From: a bacterium
GTDB lineage: Bacteria > Ratteibacteria > UBA8468
Assembly: GCA_030672255.1 (NCBI GenBank)
Contig: DAOVGU010000193.1
Span: 1-8,948, forward strand
Direction: 5' to 3'
DNA: 8,948 nt
Shown here: piece by piece, positions 1 through 6,935 of the stretch
Numbering within the stretch: the stretch's first letter is position 1
Layout of the letters: each line of letters opens with the position of its first letter
Position numbers and translations under genes: made by a program
Notes under the pieces: generated by a model
Told to the model about the DNA's origin: nothing
The model's database searches: none
Seen by the model: only the letters and a program-made list of their open reading frames with translations

Positions 1-1
1 G

Positions 2-2029
2 GAGATTATTTGTCGACGAAAGTGGACTATCTTTCAAGCATTTACAATCATCTTTCTGGTTGCCTCTGTTGGCAGCTTCCTGGTAAAAAAAATCAAACCT
101 ACCTATCGGGCTACCGCCCGATTGTTCGTCTCTGGCACCACCGGAGTCGAAACGTCCCTTCTGGAAGGGATTAACCTACAGGGGTTGGATCAACTCACTT
201 CAACAAAATCTGTAAGTGACAACCCCATTGATACCCAGATCGCTCTCATTACCTCCTGGCCAATTGTCGATAAGGTAATCAAAAAACTTCAACTAAAGGA
301 TAAAAGGGGAAGATGGCTGAAGGCGAAAGACCTGACCAAATCGAGGTTCCTGCCCCCAATATTTCCTGTTAGAAGACTTATTGTAGAGCAATATGAGGAG
401 ACCGACATCCTGGAAGTTTCCGGGGAATCGGATAATAAGGCTGAAGCGGCGGAGCTTGCCAACACCCTGACGAACGTTTATATCAATGAGGCAAAAAAAC
501 TATCGCGTGAGGAACTGACAGAGCTTTACAAGTTTGCCAATAAAGAGATAGATGGGGTGGAGAAAAAGTATACCAATGCCCTCAGACAACTCAAAGAATT
601 TAAGAAAAAGGAAAAGACAATTGATCTGGATAAGGAGGTAAGCACACTCATAGAAAAAATGGCGGAATTAATGAAGGATCAAGAGTCCCATACGATCGAT
701 ATATATGAGGCAAAGGTAAAACTTAAGACCACAAGAGCACAATTGAAGAAGGAAGTTGAGACGATGGTCTCGGCGGGAGTTGTGAGTGCAAGTCCCCAGA
801 TTGAAACCTTAAAGAAAGGACTTGCCGAAGAGGAAACAAACTTAGCCGGACTTCTTGTTGAATTTACCAATGAACACCCGGATGTAATCAAGACAAAGAA
901 GAAGATGGAAAAGATAAAAGAAGAATTATCCCAGGAACTTAAAATTCATCAGGAGATGGCTCCGGAATTGAATACCCTGGAAAAGGAAATCGCAGTCTTA
1001 GGGGTTCACTTAAAGAAAACCGATAGCCTCATCAAGAAATATTCTCAGAGGTTACTTACCTTACCGAGAAAAGAATATCAACTGGCGCAATTGCAATTAA
1101 GGGTGAGCACCGCCAAGGATATCTACAGTTCTCTTCTGAAGTACCGTGATGAGATAACTTTAGCGAGCGCTTTACAATTGTGTAATGTCCGTCTGGTTGC
1201 GCCGGCGGAAACCCAGGAAAAACCGGCCAGGCCAAAGATGGTTTTCTGTACCGTGGCCGGTGCTTTCCTCGGTCTGATAACCGGTCTTGGACTTGGTTTT
1301 CTCTCAGAGTATATCGATGATACTATAAAGGATACCGATGATGTTAAGAAATACCTGAAAATCTCTCCTTTAGGAACAATTCCCCTAACATCAAAGAAGG
1401 AGATTTTGCTCAGCAAAAAAGGGGAAAGCTTTTATCTGACGGATGCCTACCGGAGAATTGCTCACAACATCAAGATGGTAACCGATGGAGAGATTAAGCA
1501 CCTTCTTATAACCAGTGCTGGGCCCGGGGAAGGAAAAACTATTACGGCCGCAAACTTGGGTATCACCATCGCCCAAAATAAAAGGAAGGTTCTCTTGGTC
1601 GACGTTAATTTCCTCAAGCCAGAGACAGCCTCCCTTTTCAATCTCTCACAGAAACCCGGGCTAAATGAGGTTCTTTCCGGGAAGGTACAAATAGACGAAG
1701 CTATTCAGGCTACCGATGTGGAAGGGCTAAGTGTGCTTTCATGCGGTGAATATCCTTTTAATTTTGGCCAGTTTCTTGAATCGGCAAAGATGAAGGAGCT
1801 CATCAATAAATTAGAGGAGAGATTTGACGCTATTATCTATGACACCGCTGCCGTTCTTGCTGCCTCCGATACTGTAGTATTGGCTTCCTGCCTGAGAAAC
1901 ACTCTGATCGTGCTACAAGCAGGTAAATTAAGCCGAAAGAAAATAGCTCATGCCCGCGAAATGCTGAAAAATAGCAAAGCTAAGATTTTAGGCGTTGTGT
2001 TGAACAAATCCCAGAAAAGTGGCTATTAA
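2..2029 (+). CDS. Wzc/GumC-type polysaccharide co-polymerase with BY-kinase-like ATPase domain (5'-partial)
   Basis: Inner-membrane protein that sets chain length and drives export of a surface polysaccharide with the Wza-type lipoprotein encoded next. The frame is open to the left edge, so the start is upstream; the first in-frame TTG, at 122, would remove the first membrane helix and is rejected. Residues below count from base 2 (675 visible). A Wzz-type start has an RRKW motif, TM1 at about 8-28, and then a PTYRATA segment. A long charged coiled coil follows at about 170-390, then a GNVR-type region (LPRKEYQLAQLQLRV), a Pro-rich EKPARPK stretch and TM2 at about 413-434. The cytoplasmic P-loop domain has Walker A SAGPGEGKT (505-513, Lys512), an A' strand LLVDVNFLKP (Asp534) and Walker B IIYDTAA (Asp614). 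The A' motif is DVNFL rather than DxDxR, and DTPP is DTAA. The protein ends KSGY, without the usual Tyr cluster. Family assignment is secure; kinase activity is doubtful. Confidence 0.93.
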   Translation, partial: EIICRRKWTIFQAFTIIFLVASVGSFLVKKIKPTYRATARLFVSGTTGVETSLLEGINLQGLDQLTSTKSVSDNPIDTQIALITSWPIVDKVIKKLQLKDKRGRWLKAKDLTKSRFLPPIFPVRRLIVEQYEETDILEVSGESDNKAEAAELANTLTNVYINEAKKLSREELTELYKFANKEIDGVEKKYTNALRQLKEFKKKEKTIDLDKEVSTLIEKMAELMKDQESHTIDIYEAKVKLKTTRAQLKKEVETMVSAGVVSASPQIETLKKGLAEEETNLAGLLVEFTNEHPDVIKTKKKMEKIKEELSQELKIHQEMAPELNTLEKEIAVLGVHLKKTDSLIKKYSQRLLTLPRKEYQLAQLQLRVSTAKDIYSSLLKYRDEITLASALQLCNVRLVAPAETQEKPARPKMVFCTVAGAFLGLITGLGLGFLSEYIDDTIKDTDDVKKYLKISPLGTIPLTSKKEILLSKKGESFYLTDAYRRIAHNIKMVTDGEIKHLLITSAGPGEGKTITAANLGITIAQNKRKVLLVDVNFLKPETASLFNLSQKPGLNEVLSGKVQIDEAIQATDVEGLSVLSCGEYPFNFGQFLESAKMKELINKLEERFDAIIYDTAAVLAASDTVVLASCLRNTLIVLQAGKLSRKKIAHAREMLKNSKAKILGVVLNKSQKSGY

Positions 2030-2033
2030 CTGA

Positions 2034-2039
2034 AAGGAG
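2034..2039 (+). promoter_or_regulatory. Ribosome binding site for the export lipoprotein gene
   Basis: AAGGAG lies five bases before the TTG at 2045. This strong Shine-Dalgarno sequence decides in favour of the TTG start, which gives a complete lipoprotein signal peptide; the next in-frame Met would delete it. Confidence 0.8.
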
Positions 2040-2044
2040 AAGAT

Positions 2045-2809
2045 TTGAGACATAGTAAATATTTAGGTTTGTTCTTATTTATCTCTTTATCCTTTCTTGG
2101 TTGTTCTTCGATAAAACAACATTCCTATAACACAAGTGCTCCGGAGAAGGAAAAAGAAGAGATAAAGAAACTTAAGGTAAACCAGTTCATCCTTGGTCCA
2201 GGAGATGAAGTAGAAATAGAGGTTTGGCGGCAAGGCGATTTCAGTAAAACCGTCAGGGTTAGCTCTTCGGGAACAATCTCCTACTTGCCTCTGGGAGAAA
2301 TTCAGGCTTCAGGATTAAGTTTAGTCCAACTGCGTGATAGATTGAGGCAAGGATTGCTAAAATATCTTGTAGAGCCAAAAATAGGTATCAGCGCTGTCTC
2401 GGTTCGCAGTCAGAAGATTTTTGTGTTAGGAGAGGTTGCAAGCCCCGGGATTCTCCAGATGGATATTCCCATAACCGCTCTGGAGGCGATATTGGAGGCA
2501 GGGGGATTCACCACGAACGCAGAGCAGAGAAGCGTTCTTCTTGTCAGAGGAGACCTAAAAAAACCAAGACTGGTCTCTCTTAACCTAAAGGAGGTTTACA
2601 CCAGGGGAAACCTGAAAGAAAATATCTTGCTTGAAAAAGGGGATATTCTGTATGTGCCGGCAACCTTCATCGCCAATATTGAGCGTTTTTTCGAACACCT
2701 ATCCAGCATTATCTCCCCTATTGTTGAACTGGAGCGGGGAATTACCTTAGGACCTTCAGTAGGCGATGTTTTTAAGGGGGAAAAACCAGAAACAACACTT
2801 GTTCAGTAA
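2045..2809 (+). CDS. Wza-type polysaccharide export outer-membrane lipoprotein
   Basis: Forms or contributes to the outer-membrane/periplasmic export channel that works with the Wzc-type protein encoded 15 bases upstream. The TTG start is supported by AAGGAG five bases before it. The 254-residue product opens with a basic n-region (MRHSK), a hydrophobic core and a lipobox-like FLGC with Cys20. Phe at -3 is a slight departure from the usual Leu, and Ser at +2 suggests outer-membrane sorting. A Poly_export (PF02563-type) domain spans about 45-120 with the hallmark ILGPGDEVEIEVW (49-61) and SSSGTISYLPLGEI. One SLBB-like beta-grasp domain follows at about 123-175 (IFVLGEVASPGILQM). It is shorter than E. 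coli Wza (379 residues), which carries additional SLBB repeats. Residues about 208-230 could be the amphipathic helix that crosses the outer membrane in Wza, but this is inferred only from its hydrophobic pattern. Confidence 0.93.
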   Translation: MRHSKYLGLFLFISLSFLGCSSIKQHSYNTSAPEKEKEEIKKLKVNQFILGPGDEVEIEVWRQGDFSKTVRVSSSGTISYLPLGEIQASGLSLVQLRDRLRQGLLKYLVEPKIGISAVSVRSQKIFVLGEVASPGILQMDIPITALEAILEAGGFTTNAEQRSVLLVRGDLKKPRLVSLNLKEVYTRGNLKENILLEKGDILYVPATFIANIERFFEHLSSIISPIVELERGITLGPSVGDVFKGEKPETTLVQ

Positions 2810-2813
2810 AATG
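2807..2813 (+). other. Stop-start junction TAAAATG (translational coupling)
   Basis: The lipoprotein stop codon is separated by one base from the ATG of the first radical SAM gene. No Shine-Dalgarno sequence lies at a usable distance; the nearest purine-rich run (AAGGGGG) is about 30 bases upstream. Re-initiation by ribosomes finishing the lipoprotein gene is the likely mode of expression (inference). Confidence 0.6.
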
Positions 2814-4181
2814 GGCCTTAAGGTATTGCTTATTCAATCGCATCTGGGGCGGATAAAATTCCGCCCTCCTTTATTTCCACTGGGTCTATGTTATATTGCC
2901 ACCACCTTAGAAAAACACAAGGTTAGAATATTGGATCTTAACATCTGGAAGCTTCCTATCGCCTACCAAAAGCTAAAGGAGGAAATAAGCAACTTTTCTC
3001 CGGACTTAGTGGGAATTTCAATTCGCAATGTTGACACTACCCAGCGGGCCGATATCTTCTATTATTTCAAGACAATTGGTCCTACCGTCAAGTTAATCAG
3101 AGAAATCGCTCCAGAAATTAAGATAATGGTTGGAGGCTCTGGATTCTCCATTTTTGCCAGGGAGATTATGGAACGAATCCCTGAATTTGATTTTGGGGTT
3201 TATCTGGAGGGGGAGGAATCTACTCCTGAATTATTAGATAATTTGGATTCTCCTGAGTTGGTCAAAGGAATTTATTTCCGGAAAAATGGTTCGGTTCATT
3301 TTTCCGGAGATAGAGAATTGCCCGATTTCGCTAATTTGCCAATGCCTAAAAGGGATGGCAATGTCATCAATATTAAGCCATACATAAGCACCCAGAACAA
3401 TATCGGTCTGCAAACAAAACGCGGATGTATATTGAACTGTGGCTATTGCAGTTATCCATTTTTAAGCGGTAGAAAACTACGTCTGCGTTCACCGCAGAGC
3501 GTGGTTGAGGAGATTGAATACCTTATCTCATTGGGGGTTACTAAATTTTCCATTGTAGATAATATCTTCAATGTTCCGGTTTCCCATACCAGGGAAATAT
3601 GTGAGGAAATAGTAAGAAGGGGTTTAAAAGTGGAATGGGATGCCTGGTTTGAGATAAAACGTACAACTAAAGAACTTGTGCTTCTTGCCCGCGAAGCGGG
3701 ATGTAAGCATTTCGGTTTCTCTCCGGATGCCGCTACCAATAAAACGCTTTCCACACTTAAAAAAGGAATTACCGAGAAGGACATTGAAGAAAATTTAAGT
3801 CTGATGAGAAGAATCAATGGTGTAAAAGCAGGGTATAACTTTTTTTACATCTCACCTGGTGTGAGTCTGCGCAGTTTGATGCAAACCATGATTCTATATT
3901 TCAAAATACCAATTATCCTGTTTGGTCGTGGTGGAGGAGTGGGCCTGGGTTTGATTCGCATTGAGCCTCATACCGATATGCATCGGATAGTCCTTCAGGA
4001 AGGTTTTCTTAATGAAGAGACCAATCTCCTGCCCGAGAGTGAAAAGGAACTGGTAAAACTATTCTATTGTCCAGCTTCTTATCGATACTTGGTCTTTTTT
4101 ATTACATTTCTTGTTAAACTTATGGAGAAGGTTGTAAAACCACTGGGAAGGTTCATCTTAAAACGATTCTTTCAGAAATAA
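2811..4181 (+). CDS. B12-binding-domain radical SAM protein (first of two)
   Basis: Predicted cobalamin-dependent radical SAM enzyme of 456 residues. The family includes methyltransferases and other enzymes that act on unactivated carbons; the substrate here is unknown. The N-terminal Rossmann-like B12-binding domain (about 3-145) begins KVLLIQSHLG and contains VRILDLN, PDLVGISIR, IMVGGSGFS and YLEGEEST. It has no DxHxxG motif, so cobalamin would bind without a protein His ligand. The radical SAM core has CxxxCxxC at Cys206, Cys210 and Cys213 (KRGCILNCGYC), the ligands of a 4Fe-4S cluster. The C-terminal part has the family-typical RIEPHTDMHRIVLQEG and a hydrophobic, basic tail (about 420-456) that may associate with the membrane. 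I chose ATG 2811 because the hallmark N-terminal strand starts there. An in-frame ATG at 2766 would add 15 unrelated residues overlapping the lipoprotein gene. It is divergent from the next gene, so not a recent duplicate. Confidence 0.9.
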   Translation: MGLKVLLIQSHLGRIKFRPPLFPLGLCYIATTLEKHKVRILDLNIWKLPIAYQKLKEEISNFSPDLVGISIRNVDTTQRADIFYYFKTIGPTVKLIREIAPEIKIMVGGSGFSIFAREIMERIPEFDFGVYLEGEESTPELLDNLDSPELVKGIYFRKNGSVHFSGDRELPDFANLPMPKRDGNVINIKPYISTQNNIGLQTKRGCILNCGYCSYPFLSGRKLRLRSPQSVVEEIEYLISLGVTKFSIVDNIFNVPVSHTREICEEIVRRGLKVEWDAWFEIKRTTKELVLLAREAGCKHFGFSPDAATNKTLSTLKKGITEKDIEENLSLMRRINGVKAGYNFFYISPGVSLRSLMQTMILYFKIPIILFGRGGGVGLGLIRIEPHTDMHRIVLQEGFLNEETNLLPESEKELVKLFYCPASYRYLVFFITFLVKLMEKVVKPLGRFILKRFFQK

Positions 4182-4189
4182 GAAAAATT

Positions 4190-5677
4190 ATGAAGGTTTC
4201 TTTAATCTCCCTATGCGAATCAATCTTCAATGTAGGGTTACGCAGCATCAGTGCTGTTTTGAAACAGGCAGGCTATGAAACCAATATGATCTTTCTTCCC
4301 AAGCAATCGCATCCGGCTCCAGGAAAGTCTTCAGGATATCCAAAGAGGATAATTGAGGAGGTTGCTCAATTATGTGAGGACTCCCAACTCATCGGAATCA
4401 GCTTAATGGCCCAGGATATGGAAGGAACTGTTCAACTTACGAAATCCTTAAGGACCCTTGGAATTCCAATCGTTTGGGGTGGTATCCATCCCACTCTCTA
4501 TCCTTTAGAGTGCTTAAATTATGCAGATATTGTTTGCGTTGGTGAAGGGGAGAAAGCGATGTTAGAATTGGTACAAAGGATGGAAAGGGAGGAAGATTGC
4601 TCTCAGATACAAAACCTTTGGTTTCGCGGAAAGAACCCAAATCCTCCCCGGACTCTATCAGAAATATCAAACTTACCATTGTCCGATTATGATCCAGAAG
4701 GTCATTTTGTATATGATGAAACCAAAAATAGGCTTATTGCAATCAAGAGTTATGTTGAGTATGAGAGATATCTCTATCCTCAGGGAAAAAGATATGGTTC
4801 ATATAGCTTACTGGCAAGCAGGGGATGTCCATACAGTTGCACCTATTGCTGTAACAATGCATTAAGAAAGATTAGCAAGGGTCCGTATCTTCGTTTCAGG
4901 AGTGTTAAACATATAGAGAAGGAGCTTCTTTGGGCTAAAGAGGTATTCCCCAATATGACCGCCTTCAGATTTGAAGATGATTGCTTTTGTACTCACCCAG
5001 CTATTTTGGAATTAGCCGCTCTGTTAAGAAGGATAGGTCTGCCCTTTTCCTGTTTGATTTCGCCCTCTTATGTCAACCGCGAGATTATCCAACGTCTCTC
5101 AGATGCAGGATTGTTCCTCTGCCAGATGGGGGTAGAATCACGCTCCAAAAGAATAGAGGCTTTATATAAGCGGACCCCCGTAAATCATGGACTTGATAAG
5201 GCATTTGCCATTATGAAAGATTTTAATGAGAGGATAGATTTATTGGTAGATGTCCTGGTTGATTGTCCCTGGGAGACTTCAGAGGATTCCAGAGAAACTT
5301 TAAGATATTTGCTGAAGAACTTACCCGGTCGTTTTGCGTTGGGCATAAACTCCCTGGTTCTCTATCCGGGAACGGAACTATGGGAAAAGGCCAAGTCTGA
5401 GAGTTTACCCGAACTCCCTAAACACCAAAAAAAGACATGGAAGAGTTTAAGGCAACCTCAGCTTTCTTACACAACAATCCTTTTTTGGTTGTTAAAAAGT
5501 AAGTTCCCGCGAGGGTTGATCCGGATATTACTGAGTCCTCCTTTTGTATTGATTTTTGACCGGAAGTTCCTCCAGAAGAACCTTTACCCAAAAATATGCA
5601 GGATTATCCAGGCACTTTACTGGAGGTTCACAAAACTTTTTATTCACTCGAGAAGGAGATCGTATGCCCCGTATTAA
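4190..5677 (+). CDS. B12-binding-domain radical SAM protein (second of two)
   Basis: Second predicted cobalamin-dependent radical SAM enzyme, 495 residues, eight bases after the first. The B12-binding domain (about 1-135) shows NVGLRSISAVLKQAGYE, LIGISLMAQD, the highly typical VWGGIHPTLYPLE (95-107) and a VGEGEKAMLEL segment. DxHxxG is again absent. The radical SAM core carries SRGCPYSCTYC, with Cys213, Cys217 and Cys220 as cluster ligands, followed by FEDDCF and MGVESRSKRI, which match the SAM-binding part of the barrel. The end of the barrel has the family motif LVLYPGTELWEKA. A basic and hydrophobic tail (about 440-490) resembles membrane-proximal tails of related proteins. The start at ATG 4190 has only an A-rich leader and no clear Shine-Dalgarno. 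The last 14 bases overlap the flippase gene. The reaction is not predictable: C-methylation, rearrangement or ring chemistry on a sugar or lipid are all possible. Confidence 0.92.
   Translation: MKVSLISLCESIFNVGLRSISAVLKQAGYETNMIFLPKQSHPAPGKSSGYPKRIIEEVAQLCEDSQLIGISLMAQDMEGTVQLTKSLRTLGIPIVWGGIHPTLYPLECLNYADIVCVGEGEKAMLELVQRMEREEDCSQIQNLWFRGKNPNPPRTLSEISNLPLSDYDPEGHFVYDETKNRLIAIKSYVEYERYLYPQGKRYGSYSLLASRGCPYSCTYCCNNALRKISKGPYLRFRSVKHIEKELLWAKEVFPNMTAFRFEDDCFCTHPAILELAALLRRIGLPFSCLISPSYVNREIIQRLSDAGLFLCQMGVESRSKRIEALYKRTPVNHGLDKAFAIMKDFNERIDLLVDVLVDCPWETSEDSRETLRYLLKNLPGRFALGINSLVLYPGTELWEKAKSESLPELPKHQKKTWKSLRQPQLSYTTILFWLLKSKFPRGLIRILLSPPFVLIFDRKFLQKNLYPKICRIIQALYWRFTKLFIHSRRRSYAPY
5653..5658 (+). 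promoter_or_regulatory. Ribosome binding site for the flippase gene
   Basis: AAGGAG sits five bases before ATG 5664, inside the 3' end of the preceding radical SAM gene. It selects this start over an in-frame ATG at 5556 that would add 36 polar residues unlike a flippase N-terminus. Confidence 0.8.
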
Positions 5678-6935
5678 TCGAATTGGTAGAAATACAATAT
5701 TTGTGCTTATTGCGAGAGCCTCGGAGCTTATCGCAGGCATGGTTACAATCGCCCTGGTTGCCCGTTACTTAGGTGTGGAGGTCTTTGGTAGATATGCCTT
5801 TGTAATGGCGGTTGCATTTGTCCTTCTGCCACTGGTAATGTGGGGGTCTGCCCGGATTTTGATCAGGGAGATATCCATAGATAAGGAAAAGGCAGCGGCT
5901 TTCCTATCTTCGGGACTTATTCTTAATGGCTTAATGGCAATTGTCTCAATGATTATTATTACGCTAATTCTTTTCATTTTTAGGCCAGCAGAAAAGACAA
6001 TAATTTTTGCTTTATATTTAGCGGCCATCTCCCAGGTAATGCTGGTAATGACAAGAACATTTGTAAATGTATTTATCGCTTATGAAAAGATGGGCTACGA
6101 TACATTAATAACTGTCCTTTCGCGTTCATTAATCCTCGGTTTTCTTCTGCTCGTGATTCACTACGACCTGGGGTTTAAGGCAATTTTTATTGCTATGGTA
6201 GTCGGGAATGGTATCAGCCTATTTTTGGTCTTTTGGCTCTTAGCCTCCCAGGGCGTAAAACCTGGGCGAAAAACTCAATATCTGACTTATCTTTTCAGGG
6301 AGTCTTCCCCGATAGCTATCTCCTCACTTTTAGCCCAGGGGTATATGTATGTCAATGTCTTCATCTTAAAGGTTCTCCGGGATGCGGCGCAGATCTCCCT
6401 TTACCAGGCGCCACAACGGATTATTGCACCCCTCTTGATGCTCCCCGGATCCTTCTTGCTTGCCTTTGCTCCTGCCCTCTCGCGCATGGCAAATGTTGAT
6501 TCCTCCTATTCTAACCTGAAATCTGCCTATCAGAAGACGCTGAAATTTACCTTTATCCTCAGTCTGCCTATTTCAATATTGGGAATGGTATTTGCCAAAA
6601 AGTTCATCCTGCTGTTTTTCGGGAAGGAATTCCTGGGAGCAACAACCTCATTCCAAATCCTTATCTGGATAGCCATTCCTCTCTTTGCGAACCTTTTGCT
6701 GAATTTCATCTTAACATCAATGAAAAGACAGAATGTTTTAATGGTTAGTAATGGACTATGCTTTCTGGTTACCTGCCTGATTGGCCTATTTCTTGTGCCA
6801 AAGTATGGGAATGTGGGAGCAAGCTGGGCAGTTTTGTTGGGAAGTGTTACATTGTTTATGGCCAATTTTTATTTTGTATCAAAATATCTTGAACCTGTCT
6901 CAATCATGCGATTTATTCTTAAACCGGTTAAATGA
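5664..6935 (+). CDS. Wzx-type lipid-linked oligosaccharide flippase
   Basis: Inner-membrane transporter of the MOP exporter superfamily (polysaccharide synthesis / Polysacc_synt family), expected to flip an undecaprenyl-type lipid-linked glycan from the cytosolic to the periplasmic face. The 423-residue product starts MPRINRIGRNTIF. The first helix is followed by LVARYLGVEVFGRYAF, matching the family's Arg/Tyr-Leu-Gly and Phe-Gly-x-Tyr pattern after helix 1. I count twelve hydrophobic helices by eye, roughly at residues 10-32, 38-60, 75-98, 108-130, 145-162, 168-190, 205-228, 245-265, 290-310, 325-345, 355-375 and 380-400. Length and helix number are those of a complete flippase. The start overlaps the radical SAM gene by 14 bases and the stop overlaps the acyltransferase start by four (ATGA). 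The link to Wzc/Wza implies a Wzx/Wzy-type pathway, but no Wzy-like polymerase is in the window. Confidence 0.92.
   Translation: MPRINRIGRNTIFVLIARASELIAGMVTIALVARYLGVEVFGRYAFVMAVAFVLLPLVMWGSARILIREISIDKEKAAAFLSSGLILNGLMAIVSMIIITLILFIFRPAEKTIIFALYLAAISQVMLVMTRTFVNVFIAYEKMGYDTLITVLSRSLILGFLLLVIHYDLGFKAIFIAMVVGNGISLFLVFWLLASQGVKPGRKTQYLTYLFRESSPIAISSLLAQGYMYVNVFILKVLRDAAQISLYQAPQRIIAPLLMLPGSFLLAFAPALSRMANVDSSYSNLKSAYQKTLKFTFILSLPISILGMVFAKKFILLFFGKEFLGATTSFQILIWIAIPLFANLLLNFILTSMKRQNVLMVSNGLCFLVTCLIGLFLVPKYGNVGASWAVLLGSVTLFMANFYFVSKYLEPVSIMRFILKPVK
6932..6935 (+). other. ATGA start-stop overlap, flippase to acyltransferase
   Basis: The ATG of the acyltransferase gene shares bases with the TGA of the flippase gene. 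No Shine-Dalgarno precedes it, so translation is probably coupled. Confidence 0.75.

Noticed and set aside
1..12. GGAG followed by TTG at 10-12 as a gene start
   Set aside because: That TTG is not in the co-polymerase frame, and the frame it opens soon ends without any recognisable product.
122..124. TTG as the start of the co-polymerase gene
   Set aside because: The frame stays open to base 2 and encodes a typical RRKW plus membrane helix and PTYRATA segment before it, so the true start is upstream of the window.
1517..1535. Short GC-rich palindrome-like stretch (GGGCCCGGG)
   Set aside because: It encodes the Gly-Pro-Gly of the Walker A loop and is explained by the protein sequence; no T-run follows, so it is not a terminator.
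679..1576. Minus-strand open frames inside the co-polymerase gene
   Set aside because: They are antisense to a clearly conserved protein, lack ribosome binding sites and show no family motif.
2766..2810. Upstream in-frame ATG that would extend the first radical SAM protein by 15 residues
   Set aside because: The added residues overlap the lipoprotein gene and do not resemble the family N-terminus; ATG 2811 starts right before the hallmark KVLLIQ strand.
3031..3058. TTGACA with a TATCTT box 16 bases later, resembling a sigma-70 promoter
   Set aside because: It lies deep inside a radical SAM gene, the -10 match is partial, and such matches are expected by chance.
5556..5663. Upstream in-frame ATG that would extend the flippase by 36 residues
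   Set aside because: The extension is polar and lies wholly inside the preceding gene; AAGGAG at 5653-5658 points to ATG 5664.
5528..6865. Minus-strand and alternative-frame open frames across the flippase gene
   Set aside because: Their composition is what reversed or shifted hydrophobic codons give, and the real frame has twelve coherent membrane helices.
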